A stretch of 64,000 nucleotides of DNA, taken from Oleomonas cavernae (GTDB lineage: Bacteria > Pseudomonadota > Alphaproteobacteria > Zavarziniales > Zavarziniaceae). The notes under the pieces are model-generated. The model was not told where the DNA came from. It saw only the letters and a list, made by a program, of their open reading frames with translations, and ran no database searches. The stretch's first letter is position 1; each line of letters begins with the position of its first letter. The stretch is from assembly GCF_003590945.1 (NCBI RefSeq), contig NZ_QYUK01000011.1, positions 1,888,001 through 1,952,000 of the forward strand. The letters are read 5' to 3'. Shown in pieces: positions 9,634 through 17,977 of this stretch. The translations under genes were made by a program, and so were the position numbers.

Positions 9634-10191
9634 TTACTCGGGCTCGAGGACGACCAGGCCCGCGGCGGGGCTCGGGCCGGGCTTCAGGCTCAGGCGCGCG
9701 TCCGTCGTGCAGCCCGCCGGGTCGCTGCGCACGCGGGTTCCAGCACCCGGCGTGCGGCCCAGGGCCGCGGCGACGGCTCCATCGAGGCAGGGGCTCGACG
9801 ATCTCGACGATACCGGGGTCGCAACGCCCGCGGCTGCGTTGCGATCGGGAATGACCAGGGTTATCCCTGCGCTGGCCGTGGACGAGCGGCCGAGCACGCC
9901 GTCCGACGCTGCCAGGGCCGGCGCGGGGACGGCAGCGGCCAGCAAGGCCGTCAGGGTCGCGGCGAAGGCGGCCATGCGTGTCTGCTCGGCGAGGACGGCG
10001 TCGAGGCGCCCGGCGCTCAGCCGGCCGCGGCGGACCAGAATATCGCCGATGCGCTCGCCGGGCGCGGCCGCCCGGGCCTGCAGGGTCAGGGCCTCGGAAA
10101 GGTCGTCGGGGGTGACCCAGCCGTGCGCGAGCAACAGATCGCCCAGCCGCGGCGGGGCCACCACATTTCGAATGTCGCGCAGTAAATTCAT
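9634..10191 (-). CDS. MshEN-like tandem c-di-GMP motif fused to a short pilin-like exported domain
   Basis: 184 aa from the ATG at 10191; a GTG at 10239 would add 16 residues, and neither has a clear ribosome site. Residues 15-38 and 47-70 are two copies of the MshEN/GspE N-terminal motif, RLGDLLLAHGWV... and RIGDILVRRGRL..., each ending in LxxxLxxQ, as described for c-di-GMP binding in MshE. Then comes a signal-peptide-like hydrophobic stretch (about 72-94) and a domain that opens with SDGVLGRSSTASAGITL, very like the major pilin mature start TQGSLGPTSTGSLVITL, and ends LVVLEPE like the pilin end. No ATPase domain follows. The gene is convergent with the chaperone, 11 bp apart. c-di-GMP binding and a link to the pilus are inference. 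Confidence 0.6.
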   Translation of the reverse strand: MNLLRDIRNVVAPPRLGDLLLAHGWVTPDDLSEALTLQARAAAPGERIGDILVRRGRLSAGRLDAVLAEQTRMAAFAATLTALLAAAVPAPALAASDGVLGRSSTASAGITLVIPDRNAAAGVATPVSSRSSSPCLDGAVAAALGRTPGAGTRVRSDPAGCTTDARLSLKPGPSPAAGLVVLEPE

Positions 10192-10349
10192 GAGACCGAC
10201 TTGCCCGATTTCGCTGGGCGTCCGGTCTGGGATGCCCACCTGGCAAGTCTGGTCCCCGCGACTTAAGAATTGATTTGCGGAAAACGGGCGGCGTAAACCA
10301 ATTTTTAACTATGTCTGCTGGCGGCGCCCGTCATTTTGGCCGGCTTTGC

Positions 10350-11168
10350 TTAGCGTGCGGACCAACTCGCCAGGAATTCCAGGATCGCCTGCCGGGACAT
10401 CTGGCTCGACAGGACGGCATGGCCCTCGCCCGCCGGCAGGACGATCGAGCGGGCATTGGGCCGGCCGGTCATGTAGGCGCCGCAATCGCCGGTCTGGCCC
10501 ACCGCGGCACCTTCGGCGTACCAGGGATCGTCGACGCTGACGATGCTCAGCACCGGCTCCATCGGCGGCGACGCCAGGCCGGCGACGATGGGTGCGCCAT
10601 GGCAGGTCCAGGCGGTGATGATGCGGCCGCGGAAGGCGTCCCCGCGATAGAGCGCCGCCGCCACGCCGCCTTCGCTGCCGCCCAGCAGGAACAGGTTGCT
10701 GCCATCGGCCCAGGGGAGCCTCGGGATATTGTGGACGGCAAAGGCCAGCTCGGTCTGCCGGAAGTCATAGACGAAAAGATTGAAGCCGCCCCGGCCGGTG
10801 GCCGGATCGCATTGCAGCGGCCGGTAGCGGCGGGCCATCGAATCGGGCGCGATCACCGCATAGCCGGCCTGGGCCAGGGTCTTCAGGATCGTGAGGTCAC
10901 CCAGGCCCGTGCAGCCGTGGAGATAGAGCACGGTGGCCAGCGGCCGGCTCACCTGGGGCGGCTTGGCCAGGACATCGGCCATGCGCCGCAGGCTGACATC
11001 GCCCCCCTCGATCCCGGGCGGCAGGGCGACCATCGCCCGCATCCAGGTCAATTCGATATCCGACAGGTTGCTGTCGGCGAGCGTGCCGCCGCGACCGGCA
11101 CAGGCGCCGAGCGTCAGCATCAGGGCGACCGCCACAAGCAGGATACGCGACAGGTGCTGGTTACGCAC
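10350..11168 (-). CDS. alpha/beta hydrolase, dienelactone-hydrolase-like lipoprotein
   Basis: 272 aa from a GTG at 11168 preceded by AGGGGG. The N-terminus is a lipoprotein signal with lipobox L-G-A-C (Cys23). The body has the order of a dienelactone-hydrolase-type alpha/beta hydrolase: oxyanion strand VLYLHGCTG, nucleophile elbow GGSEGG, a late Asp (SVDDPW) and catalytic His (EGHAVL). It likely acts on a small ester at the cell envelope; the substrate is not known. Its start overlaps the ispE stop by 8 bp, so it is the last gene of the TPR-ispE-hydrolase run. Confidence 0.8.
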   Translation of the reverse strand: MRNQHLSRILLVAVALMLTLGACAGRGGTLADSNLSDIELTWMRAMVALPPGIEGGDVSLRRMADVLAKPPQVSRPLATVLYLHGCTGLGDLTILKTLAQAGYAVIAPDSMARRYRPLQCDPATGRGGFNLFVYDFRQTELAFAVHNIPRLPWADGSNLFLLGGSEGGVAAALYRGDAFRGRIITAWTCHGAPIVAGLASPPMEPVLSIVSVDDPWYAEGAAVGQTGDCGAYMTGRPNARSIVLPAGEGHAVLSSQMSRQAILEFLASWSAR

Positions 11169-12069
11169 GAGGTGCCCCCTGCCCGCCCGACAAGGCACCG
11201 TCCCTGACCCACCAATCCGGTCGGGCCGCGCTGATCGCCCCCGCCGCGGCAGCGGCAGCCGCGCGATCGGGATAGAGGCCGTAACAGGTGGCGCCCGAGC
11301 CGCTCATCCGCGCCAGGCGGATCTCCGGTGTCGTCGCCAGCAGGTCCAGCACCTGCGCAACCGCCGGGCACAGGGCCATGGCAGGCGCCTGCAGGTCGTT
11401 GCGGCGCCGGCGCAGGGCGGCGACGAAGCTATCTGCGTCGGCCGGCACCGGGTCCAGCCGATCGGCCGGGCCGAAGCGGCCGGCCAGCGCCGCAAACACC
11501 GCCGGCGTCGACAGCGCCACGCCGGCATTGACCAGGACGAGGCCCAGCGTCGGCACCGCCGTCGCCAGCGGCGTCACCACCTCGCCGATCCCGGCCATGT
11601 GCGCCGCCTGCCCGCTCAAGCAAACCGGCACGTCGGCCCCCAGGGCAACGGCCAGCACTTGGCGATCGGCGGCGGGCACGCGCCGGTGCCACAGGGCCTC
11701 CAGGGCCCGGATGGCGGCGGCGGCATCGGCCGAGCCGCCGCCCAGGCCCGAGGCCACCGGCAGGCGCTTGTCGAGGGTGAGGCGCGCGCCCTGGCCACCG
11801 CCGACGGCGGCGACCATGCCGCGGGCCGCGCGCAGCACCAGGTTGTCCTGGGCCGGCCCGTCGATCGCCGTGGCGAAGGGCCCGGTCGTCGTCAGGTCGA
11901 GGACGCCCGGCGGTGCCGCCACGGCGGTGATCACATCGCCGATGTCGGCGAAAGCGACCAGCGACTCGAGCAGGTGATAGCCGTCCGGCCGGCGGCCGGT
12001 GACATGGAGATAGAGATTGAGCTTGGCCGGCGCCGCCTCGCGGGACGCGGCCGCGGCTTCAATCAACAC
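11161..12069 (-). CDS. ispE: 4-diphosphocytidyl-2-C-methyl-D-erythritol kinase
   Basis: 302 aa GHMP kinase. It phosphorylates CDP-methylerythritol at the 2-OH in the MEP pathway of isoprenoid synthesis, in the cytosol. Visible hallmarks are the substrate motif APAKLNLYLHVTGRRPDGYH near the N-terminus, the ATP-binding glycine loop PVASGLGGGSADAAAA, and the third GHMP motif MSGSGATCYGL near the C-terminus. The start is a GTG at 12069 inside the end of the upstream TPR gene (11-bp overlap), which implies translational coupling. The neighbouring TPR lipoprotein and hydrolase are not MEP pathway genes. Confidence 0.95.
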   Translation of the reverse strand: MLIEAAAASREAAPAKLNLYLHVTGRRPDGYHLLESLVAFADIGDVITAVAAPPGVLDLTTTGPFATAIDGPAQDNLVLRAARGMVAAVGGGQGARLTLDKRLPVASGLGGGSADAAAAIRALEALWHRRVPAADRQVLAVALGADVPVCLSGQAAHMAGIGEVVTPLATAVPTLGLVLVNAGVALSTPAVFAALAGRFGPADRLDPVPADADSFVAALRRRRNDLQAPAMALCPAVAQVLDLLATTPEIRLARMSGSGATCYGLYPDRAAAAAAAGAISAARPDWWVRDGALSGGQGAPRA

Positions 12070-13819
12070 CGGGAACCAGCATCTCGGGCGGCAGGCCCTT
12101 TTCGAGCTTGGCCTCGATCAGCGGAAGCTGGTCGTCGTCCGGCTTGAGGGCGATCGCTGTGCGCCACTGGAATTCAGCCTCGAGCTTGCGCCCCACGGCC
12201 CAGTAGGCATCGCCCAGGTGATCGTTGATCGTGGGATCGCCCGGCCGCAATTCCACCGCCTTCTCGAGCTGGGCGACAGCATCGGGGAAGCGGCCCTGGC
12301 GGAAATAGACCCAGCCCAGGCTGTCGACGATGTAACCGTCGTCGGGCTTGCTCGCCACGGCCTTGGACACCATGTCTTCGGCACGCTTCAGATTACGCCC
12401 CTGCTCGATCCAGGAATAGGCCAGGTAGTTGAGGACACTGGGCTGGTCCGGTTGCAGTTCCAGGGCCTTCAGCAGGTCGGCCTCGGCCGCTTCCCAGCGC
12501 TTGAGCCGCTCCAGGCAGATGCCGCGCGAGAACAGGATCGTCCAGTGGCGCGCGTCGAGGGTGCCGATGGCATCGAGCGCGTCCGTGTAGGCATCCGCCG
12601 CGTCGGCGAATTTCTCGCCCTGGCGCAGGATGTCGCCCTTGGTCACCAGCGCTTCGATATCCACCGGATCGGCCTCGATGCGCCGGTCGAGCAGGGCCAA
12701 GGCCTCTGCCGTGTCGCCGCCGTTGGCCAGCAGCAGGACATAGCGGATCTCGGCCATCGAGTGCAGCGGCGAGGTCTCGGGCACGGCGCGGAACAGGGCC
12801 GTGGCCTGGCCCTTGTCCCCGACATCGTCGAAGGCCTCGGCCAGCAGAATCTGCGCCTCGGGGAACACCGGACGGGCCATCAGCGCCAGCCGCAGATAGA
12901 CCAGGACCGGCTCGTTCGCCTTCTCCTGCGCCAGCAGGCTGGCGATGCCGTACATCACCTCGGCGACCCCTTCCGAGGCGGAGGAAACCATCGGCGTCGG
13001 CGCTTCGCCCCGCTCCAGCCGCTTGGCGGCTTCGATCAGGCCGGGATTGGCCGAACCGGCACGCACCGCGCTGCGATACAGCGTGACGGCGGACGCCTTG
13101 TCGCCGATCCCTTCGAGAAAGGCGCCTTCGGCCAGGATCGAGCGGATCCAGCCGCCGCCGGCCGACGCCCGCAAGGCGGCGAAGGAATCCCGGGCGATCT
13201 TCTCGCGGCCGCCCAGGGCGGCGATCAAGGCGCTATGGTAGAGGCGGAACGGCGCAACGCCCGGGTTGTCATCCAGCTTGGCCAGCGCAGCCAGGGCGCC
13301 GTCGGTATCGCCCGCACCCTGGATCGCCCAGGCGACCATGATCGGCCCGACGACATCGAGCGCGGTATTGGTCGGCAGGCTTTCCAGGCGCTTGCGCGCT
13401 TCGGCGAAGCGGCCGGTGCGCATTTCCGCAATGGCGGTGATCAGGGGCGCCAGCGGGTCGCTGCGCTCCAGCCGGGCGACGACCTCGGCGTGGTTGGTCG
13501 CACCGATATAGTTGCCGGCCAGCAGCGCCGACCTCAACACCTGGCGGCGCAGGTTGGTGTTGCCCGGATCGAGGCTCAGGGCGCCGTCGTAGAACATCGC
13601 CGACCCCGCCGAATCCTGGGTGCCGTGGGCATAGCGGGCGGCAAGGTAGGAACCCGACAGGGTGCGGACCTTGATGGTCGACAGATCGCTGGCCTTGGCC
13701 GCAGACTCGGTGTTGGCCTCGCCCGGCATGCCGCAGCCCGAGACGAGCAGGCCGACGGCGAAGGCCAGGGGGAACGAACGGCGGTGGCCGCGACGGGCAA
13801 AGCTGGAACTGCGTTTCAT
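12059..13819 (-). CDS. tetratricopeptide-repeat lipoprotein
   Basis: 586 aa from the ATG at 13819; a TTG three codons earlier is possible. Lipoprotein signal with LVSGC (Cys29), so it should be anchored in a membrane facing the periplasm. The rest is a solenoid of TPR helices; the clearest units are in the C-terminal third (for example AAEADLLKALELQPDQPSV, AEDMVSKAVASKPDDGYI and AVAQLEKAVELRPGDPTI). TPR proteins are scaffolds; partners are unknown. Overlap with ispE by 11 bp suggests one transcript. The TPR-ispE order recurs in alphaproteobacteria to my knowledge. Confidence 0.85.
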   Translation of the reverse strand: MKRSSSFARRGHRRSFPLAFAVGLLVSGCGMPGEANTESAAKASDLSTIKVRTLSGSYLAARYAHGTQDSAGSAMFYDGALSLDPGNTNLRRQVLRSALLAGNYIGATNHAEVVARLERSDPLAPLITAIAEMRTGRFAEARKRLESLPTNTALDVVGPIMVAWAIQGAGDTDGALAALAKLDDNPGVAPFRLYHSALIAALGGREKIARDSFAALRASAGGGWIRSILAEGAFLEGIGDKASAVTLYRSAVRAGSANPGLIEAAKRLERGEAPTPMVSSASEGVAEVMYGIASLLAQEKANEPVLVYLRLALMARPVFPEAQILLAEAFDDVGDKGQATALFRAVPETSPLHSMAEIRYVLLLANGGDTAEALALLDRRIEADPVDIEALVTKGDILRQGEKFADAADAYTDALDAIGTLDARHWTILFSRGICLERLKRWEAAEADLLKALELQPDQPSVLNYLAYSWIEQGRNLKRAEDMVSKAVASKPDDGYIVDSLGWVYFRQGRFPDAVAQLEKAVELRPGDPTINDHLGDAYWAVGRKLEAEFQWRTAIALKPDDDQLPLIEAKLEKGLPPEMLVPGVD

Positions 13820-13930
13820 GATGGACAATTTAGCCCTTCGAGCGCGGACGCGACAGTTCCAAGGTTAAGCCGACAGATAAACTGACTTCAGCCAGCACCG
13901 CCGCGTGGCGGCGGCGCGGGCTAAGGCCGG

Positions 13931-15583
13931 TCACATATTGGGATAATTCGGCCCGCCGCCGCCTTCGGGCACCACCCAATTGATGTTCTGGGTCGGATCC
14001 TTGATGTCGCAGGTTTTGCAATGGACGCAATTCTGGGCGTTGATCTGCAACCGCGGATCGCCGCCGTCGGCATTGCGCACGATTTCGTAGACGCCGGCCG
14101 GGCAATAACGCTGCTCGGGGGCATCGTATTGCGCCAGGTTGATGGCGATCGGCACCGACGCATCCTTCAGCGTCAGGTGGATCGGCTGGTCTTCCTCGTG
14201 ATTCGTGTTGGACAGGAACACGGAGGACAGGCGATCGAAGCTGATCTTGCCGTCGGGCTTGGGGTATTCGATCTTCGGCGCGTCCTTGGCCTGCACCAGG
14301 CTGGCATTGTCCGGGTGGTGACCCAGCGTCCAGGGCAGCGGCAGGTGCAGGTGGCTCATCCACATGTCGAAGCCGCCGTAGATGGTGCCCTTGATGGTGC
14401 CCCATTTCAGCGCCGGCCGGACGTTGCGGACGGTGAACAGTTCCTTGTGGACCCAACTGGTCGAGAACTTGTTGGCATAGTCGACCAGCTCGTCATGGCC
14501 CGCATGCCCGGCCTCGAGCGCGTCGAAGGCGGCTTCGGCGGCCAGCATGCCGGTCTTCATGGCATTGTGGCTGCCCTTGATGCGCGGCACGTTGACGAAG
14601 CCGGCCGAGCAGCCGATCAGCACGCCGCCGGGGAAGGTCAGCTTGGGGATCGACTGGAAGCCGCCTTCGTTGATGGCGCGGGCGCCATAGGCGATGCGCT
14701 TGCCGCCTTCGAAGAAGCCGCGAATGTCCGGGTGGGTCTTGAAGCGCTGGAATTCCTCGAACGGCGACAGATACGGGTTCCAGTAATCCAGGGCGACGAC
14801 ATAGCCGACCGCCACCTGGTTGTCGTCCAGGTGGTAGAGGAAGGCGCCGCCGGCGGTCTTGCGGTCCAGGGGCCAGCCCTGGGCATGGACCACCAGGCCT
14901 TCCTTGTGCTTGGCCGGATCGATCTGCCACAGCTCCTTGACGCCCAGGCCATAGGTCTGGGGCTGGCGGCCTTCGCGCAGGTTGAACTTGTCGATCAGCA
15001 CCTTGGACAGGCTGCCGCGCACGCCTTCCGCGAAGAAGGTGTACTTGGCGTGGAGTTCCACGCCCGGGGTGTAGCTGTCCTTGTGGTGGCCGTCGCGGCC
15101 CACCCCCATGTCGCCGGTGGCGACGCCCTTGACCGAGCCGTCTTCATGATAGAGCACTTCGGCGGCGGCGAAGCCGGGGTAGATCTCCACCCCCATCTCC
15201 TCCGCCTGGGTGGCGAGCCAGCGGCAGACATTGCCTAAGCTGACGATGTAGTTGCCATGGTTGTGCATGAAGCCGGGCATGATGAAGCCGGGCAGCTTCA
15301 TCGATTTTTTTTCGGTCAGGACCAGCCAGCGATCCTCAACCACCGGCACGGTGATGGGCGCGTTGCGCTCCTGCCAGTCGGGAAGGAGTTCGTTCAGCGC
15401 CTTGGGGTCGAGCACGGCGCCCGACAGGATGTGGGCACCGACTTCCGACCCCTTCTCGATGACGCAGACCGTATAGTCCTTGCCTTGCTCGGCGCAGAGC
15501 TGCTTGAACCGGATCGCCGCCGACAGGCCAGCCGGGCCTGCGCCAACGATCACTACATCGAACTCCATCGCCTCGCGTTCCAT
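13931..15583 (-). CDS. electron transfer flavoprotein-ubiquinone oxidoreductase
   Basis: 550 aa from the ATG at 15583, which has GGAG 8 nt upstream. It passes electrons from ETF (fed by fatty-acid and amino-acid dehydrogenases) to ubiquinone at the inner membrane. N-terminal FAD site [14 protein letters not shown]; mid-protein membrane/quinone region around [13 protein letters not shown]; and a C-terminal 4Fe-4S domain with cysteines in YCPAGVYE and [13 protein letters not shown], the expected Cys set. Length is normal. It is divergent from the uracil-DNA glycosylase gene, with about 90 bp between. Confidence 0.95.
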   Translation of the reverse strand: MEREAMEFDVVIVGAGPAGLSAAIRFKQLCAEQGKDYTVCVIEKGSEVGAHILSGAVLDPKALNELLPDWQERNAPITVPVVEDRWLVLTEKKSMKLPGFIMPGFMHNHGNYIVSLGNVCRWLATQAEEMGVEIYPGFAAAEVLYHEDGSVKGVATGDMGVGRDGHHKDSYTPGVELHAKYTFFAEGVRGSLSKVLIDKFNLREGRQPQTYGLGVKELWQIDPAKHKEGLVVHAQGWPLDRKTAGGAFLYHLDDNQVAVGYVVALDYWNPYLSPFEEFQRFKTHPDIRGFFEGGKRIAYGARAINEGGFQSIPKLTFPGGVLIGCSAGFVNVPRIKGSHNAMKTGMLAAEAAFDALEAGHAGHDELVDYANKFSTSWVHKELFTVRNVRPALKWGTIKGTIYGGFDMWMSHLHLPLPWTLGHHPDNASLVQAKDAPKIEYPKPDGKISFDRLSSVFLSNTNHEEDQPIHLTLKDASVPIAINLAQYDAPEQRYCPAGVYEIVRNADGGDPRLQINAQNCVHCKTCDIKDPTQNINWVVPEGGGGPNYPNM

Positions 15584-15674
15584 GAACCTCTCTCCAGTTC
15601 CCCGCGCCACTGGCCTGACTTGGGGTGTCGTGTCATATGAAGCGGGAACATATCGTGCGTGCTATTGTCAATCC

Positions 15675-16499
15675 ATGCGTCAATTCGCAGATTCCGGGGC
15701 AATCCTCGAATGGTATCTGTCGGTCGGCGTCGATGAAGTCATCGGCGACGCCGCGATCGACCGTTTCGAGGCCTCCAAGCAGCAAAATCCAAGGCCGGCC
15801 GCGCCTGTGCCGGCCCAGCGTGCCCCTGCGTCCGCGGCTGCCCCCACATTGGGTCTTTTAGGGGCGAAGCGCCCCGCGGCCGCCCCGGCGGCAGCGGCGC
15901 CCAACGATGCCGCGGTGGTGGCATCGGCCCGGGAAATCGCCGCCGACTGCCCCGACATCGCAAGCCTGGAGGCAGCGATTCGCGCCTTTGACGGTTGCCC
16001 GTTGAAACCGGGGGCCATGAACACGGTGATCGCCGACGGCGTCGCCGGGGCCGAGTTGATGCTGATCGGCGAGGCGCCGGGCGCCGACGAGGACCGCCTG
16101 GGCCGCCCCTTCGTCGGCCGCGCGGGGCAATTGCTGGACCGCATGCTGAAGGCGATCGGCCGCGACCGCGCGCGGGATGCCTATATCGCCAACATCCTGT
16201 TCTGGCGCCCGCCGGGCAACCGCAAGCCCGACCCGGTGGAAACCGCCACCTGCAAACCCTTCGTCGAACGCCTGATCGAGCTCTCGAAGCCGAAAGTGAT
16301 CGTCCTCCTGGGTGCCACCCCGGCCTCGACCCTGCTCGGCACCAGCGAGGGCATCACCCGGTTGCGCGGCCGCTGGCACGACTGGGGCGGCATCCCCGCC
16401 ATGCCGACCTTCCACCCCGCCTATCTGCTGCGCCAGCCCGAGGCCAAGCGCGACGCCTGGCGCGACCTCCTGGCGGTGAAACTGCAACTGGAGGCATGA
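15675..16499 (+). CDS. uracil-DNA glycosylase, family 4-like, with a degenerate Fe-S cysteine set
   Basis: 274 aa. It removes uracil from DNA. Residues 132-140 are GEAPGADED, followed by [12 protein letters not shown], both family 4 marks, and HPAYLLR at 247-253 is the second active-site motif. Family 4 enzymes bind 4Fe-4S through C-x2-C near the N-terminus and two later cysteines. Here the first pair reads F105-D-G-C108 and the third position is in [10 protein letters not shown] (no Cys), leaving only Cys108 and Cys193. A proline/alanine-rich linker of about 60 residues precedes the catalytic domain. It is followed after 1 nt by an antitoxin gene, so the two share a transcript or a read-through. 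Confidence 0.85.
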   Translation: MRQFADSGAILEWYLSVGVDEVIGDAAIDRFEASKQQNPRPAAPVPAQRAPASAAAPTLGLLGAKRPAAAPAAAAPNDAAVVASAREIAADCPDIASLEAAIRAFDGCPLKPGAMNTVIADGVAGAELMLIGEAPGADEDRLGRPFVGRAGQLLDRMLKAIGRDRARDAYIANILFWRPPGNRKPDPVETATCKPFVERLIELSKPKVIVLLGATPASTLLGTSEGITRLRGRWHDWGGIPAMPTFHPAYLLRQPEAKRDAWRDLLAVKLQLEA

Positions 16500-16500
16500 G

Positions 16501-16740
16501 ATGGCGGCTCATAATTCCATACTGCATATCCGGGTGGCCAACGAGACCAAGGAACGGGCGACCGCGGCCCTGAACGCGATCGGCCTGTCCATGTCCGATG
16601 CCGTGCGCCTTTTTCTTCGTCGGGTCGTCGTCGATCAGGCCTTGCCCCTTGAATTGAAGGTCCCGAACGCGGAAACCCGCGCCGCCATGATCGAGGCGGA
16701 CGAGATCATCGCAAAGCGGCAGTCACGCCGATCTGTTTGA
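16501..16740 (+). CDS. DinJ/RelB-family antitoxin without a visible toxin
   Basis: 79 aa. The N-terminal ribbon-helix-helix part (ILHIRVANETKERATAALNAIGL then SMSDAVRLFLRRV) and the middle LPLELKVPNAETRAAMIEADEI are typical of DinJ/RelB antitoxins, which bind DNA and neutralise a YafQ/RelE mRNase. No toxin gene follows: the next 200 bp hold an inverted repeat and no open frame of the right kind. The start lies 1 nt after the glycosylase stop. It may be an orphan antitoxin that still acts as a small repressor, or the remnant of a lost pair. Confidence 0.75.
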   Translation: MAAHNSILHIRVANETKERATAALNAIGLSMSDAVRLFLRRVVVDQALPLELKVPNAETRAAMIEADEIIAKRQSRRSV

Positions 16741-16810
16741 CGAATGGAAGCGTCCCTACTCCGTCGCCTTTAGCTTAGCCAAGCCCCCTGCGAACAGGCC
16801 TGGAGTCATA

Positions 16811-16929
16811 TCGTGCGTCCTTCGAGACGCCGTCTTCGACGGCTCCTCAGGATGAGGGGAATCTTTGTGCCAAAACAAATCTCCTCATGCCTTAAGAACG
16901 CCCGCAGGGCCGTCTCGAAGGACGCACGA
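16811..16929. repeat. 119-bp element with 19-bp perfect inverted ends
   Basis: TCGTGCGTCCTTCGAGACG at 16811-16829 is repeated exactly in inverted form at 16911-16929, with an internal smaller hairpin-like pair (CCTCAGGATGAGG). It sits between the orphan antitoxin and the SRPBCC gene (convergent). The sequence type is a dispersed palindrome common in alphaproteobacterial genomes as I recall; only one copy is in the window. It could also end transcription from both sides. Confidence 0.6.
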
Positions 16930-16948
16930 CGGCCCTGCCAGCCTCGCG

Positions 16949-17482
16949 TTACTCCACCGCCGCCTTGAGGTTGGCGAGGCCCTCTTCGAACTGGCCGCCG
17001 ACCATCTTGTCCATGTTGAAGAAGATGCCGATGACCTTGCCGAGGAAGGGGTGCGTCCCGTACATGGCCCAGGTGACGCTGGTCGTCTCGCCCGTGGGCA
17101 CCAGGGTGAATTCCGCCGTGTGGTGGCCCTCGAAGGGTGTCATGAAGTCGAGCTTGATCAGGATCCGCGAAGGAACCTGGGTGTCCAGGATCTCCATGCG
17201 GCCGGAGCCGACGTTCTTGTTGCCGCTCCATTCATAGGTTGCCCCCTTGCCGGCCTCGGCACCGCCATAGGTGCGCTTCAGCGCCGGGTCGATCTTCTCG
17301 TAGGGCGACCAGCGGGTCCACTGATGGAGATCGTTGATCAGGGCGAAGATCTTCTCGGGCGGCGCCTTGATGCTGGCGGTGCGCTCGATGCGGAAACTAT
17401 CGGGCTTGGTCGCCGCGAAGATCAGCAGGCCGGCGACGACGACCACCAGAACCAGGGCGATGATACCGATTACCTTGAGCAT
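16949..17482 (-). CDS. SRPBCC (polyketide cyclase/START-like) protein with N-terminal membrane anchor
   Basis: 177 aa. Residues 1-25 form one membrane segment (VIGIIALVLVVVVAGLLIF). The rest is a single SRPBCC domain: strand FRIERTASIKAPPEKIFALI, the WTRWSPYEK turn, later strands and a long C-terminal helix (FEEGLANLKAAVE). Such domains bind hydrophobic ligands in a helix-grip cavity; no catalytic residue set is obvious. Last gene of the ECF42 operon, 15 nt after the VOC gene, so it is likely part of the regulon output. Confidence 0.8.
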   Translation of the reverse strand: MLKVIGIIALVLVVVVAGLLIFAATKPDSFRIERTASIKAPPEKIFALINDLHQWTRWSPYEKIDPALKRTYGGAEAGKGATYEWSGNKNVGSGRMEILDTQVPSRILIKLDFMTPFEGHHTAEFTLVPTGETTSVTWAMYGTHPFLGKVIGIFFNMDKMVGGQFEEGLANLKAAVE

Positions 17483-17497
17483 TGGTCTCTCCTACGA

Positions 17498-17908
17498 TCA
17501 GGCTGCGTCGACGGTCTGGCCCAGGGACCAGGTGACGCCGAAGGGGTCGCGCAATTGGCCGTAGCGATCGCCCCAGAACATCAGTTGAACCGGCAGGGTC
17601 ACCTCGGCGCCCGCGTCGACCGCCCGCTGGAACGCGGCGTCGATGTCGGACACCTGCAGGTGCATGGTGTAGCTGCCGGAGCGCTGATAGGTGATGCCGT
17701 GCTCGGGGAAGCAGTCGCTGATCATCAGGTGGCCGCTGTTGATCTTCAGGCAGCAATGCATCACCCGCTTGCCGTCCTGGGCCGGCAGGCGCACCAGTTC
17801 CTCGGCCCCGAAGGCCTTCTGGTAGAAGGCCGAGGCGGCGCCCGCGCCCTCGAGATTGATATAGGGCACGACGCCGGTGAGCTTGACGTGTGGGATATCC
17901 ATGGTCAT
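17498..17908 (-). CDS. VOC-superfamily (PhnB/glyoxalase-like) protein
   Basis: 136 aa from the ATG at 17908, which has GGAGAGG 4 nt upstream. Two beta-alpha-beta-beta-beta half-domains are visible: one opening GVVPYINLEGAGAASAFYQKAFGA and one with YTMHLQVSDIDAAFQRAVDAG, ending in WGDRYGQLRDPFGVTWSL, a hallmark of PhnB-like proteins. Members of this group are often linked to ECF sigma factors, as here. Enzymatic activity is not predictable. Confidence 0.85.
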   Translation of the reverse strand: MTMDIPHVKLTGVVPYINLEGAGAASAFYQKAFGAEELVRLPAQDGKRVMHCCLKINSGHLMISDCFPEHGITYQRSGSYTMHLQVSDIDAAFQRAVDAGAEVTLPVQLMFWGDRYGQLRDPFGVTWSLGQTVDAA

Positions 17909-17977
17909 GCGTCCTCTCCGTTGCAGACACCCCAAGGACGGGGCAGCAGGCGGTGATCCGACATCGCCCGGAACTTT

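Noticed and set aside
16700-16860. An alternative reading frame extending the antitoxin as ...DLFDEWKRPYS...
   Set aside because: It would need an extra base rather than a missing one, unlike the other breaks, and the extended frame runs on into the inverted repeat without a sensible end.
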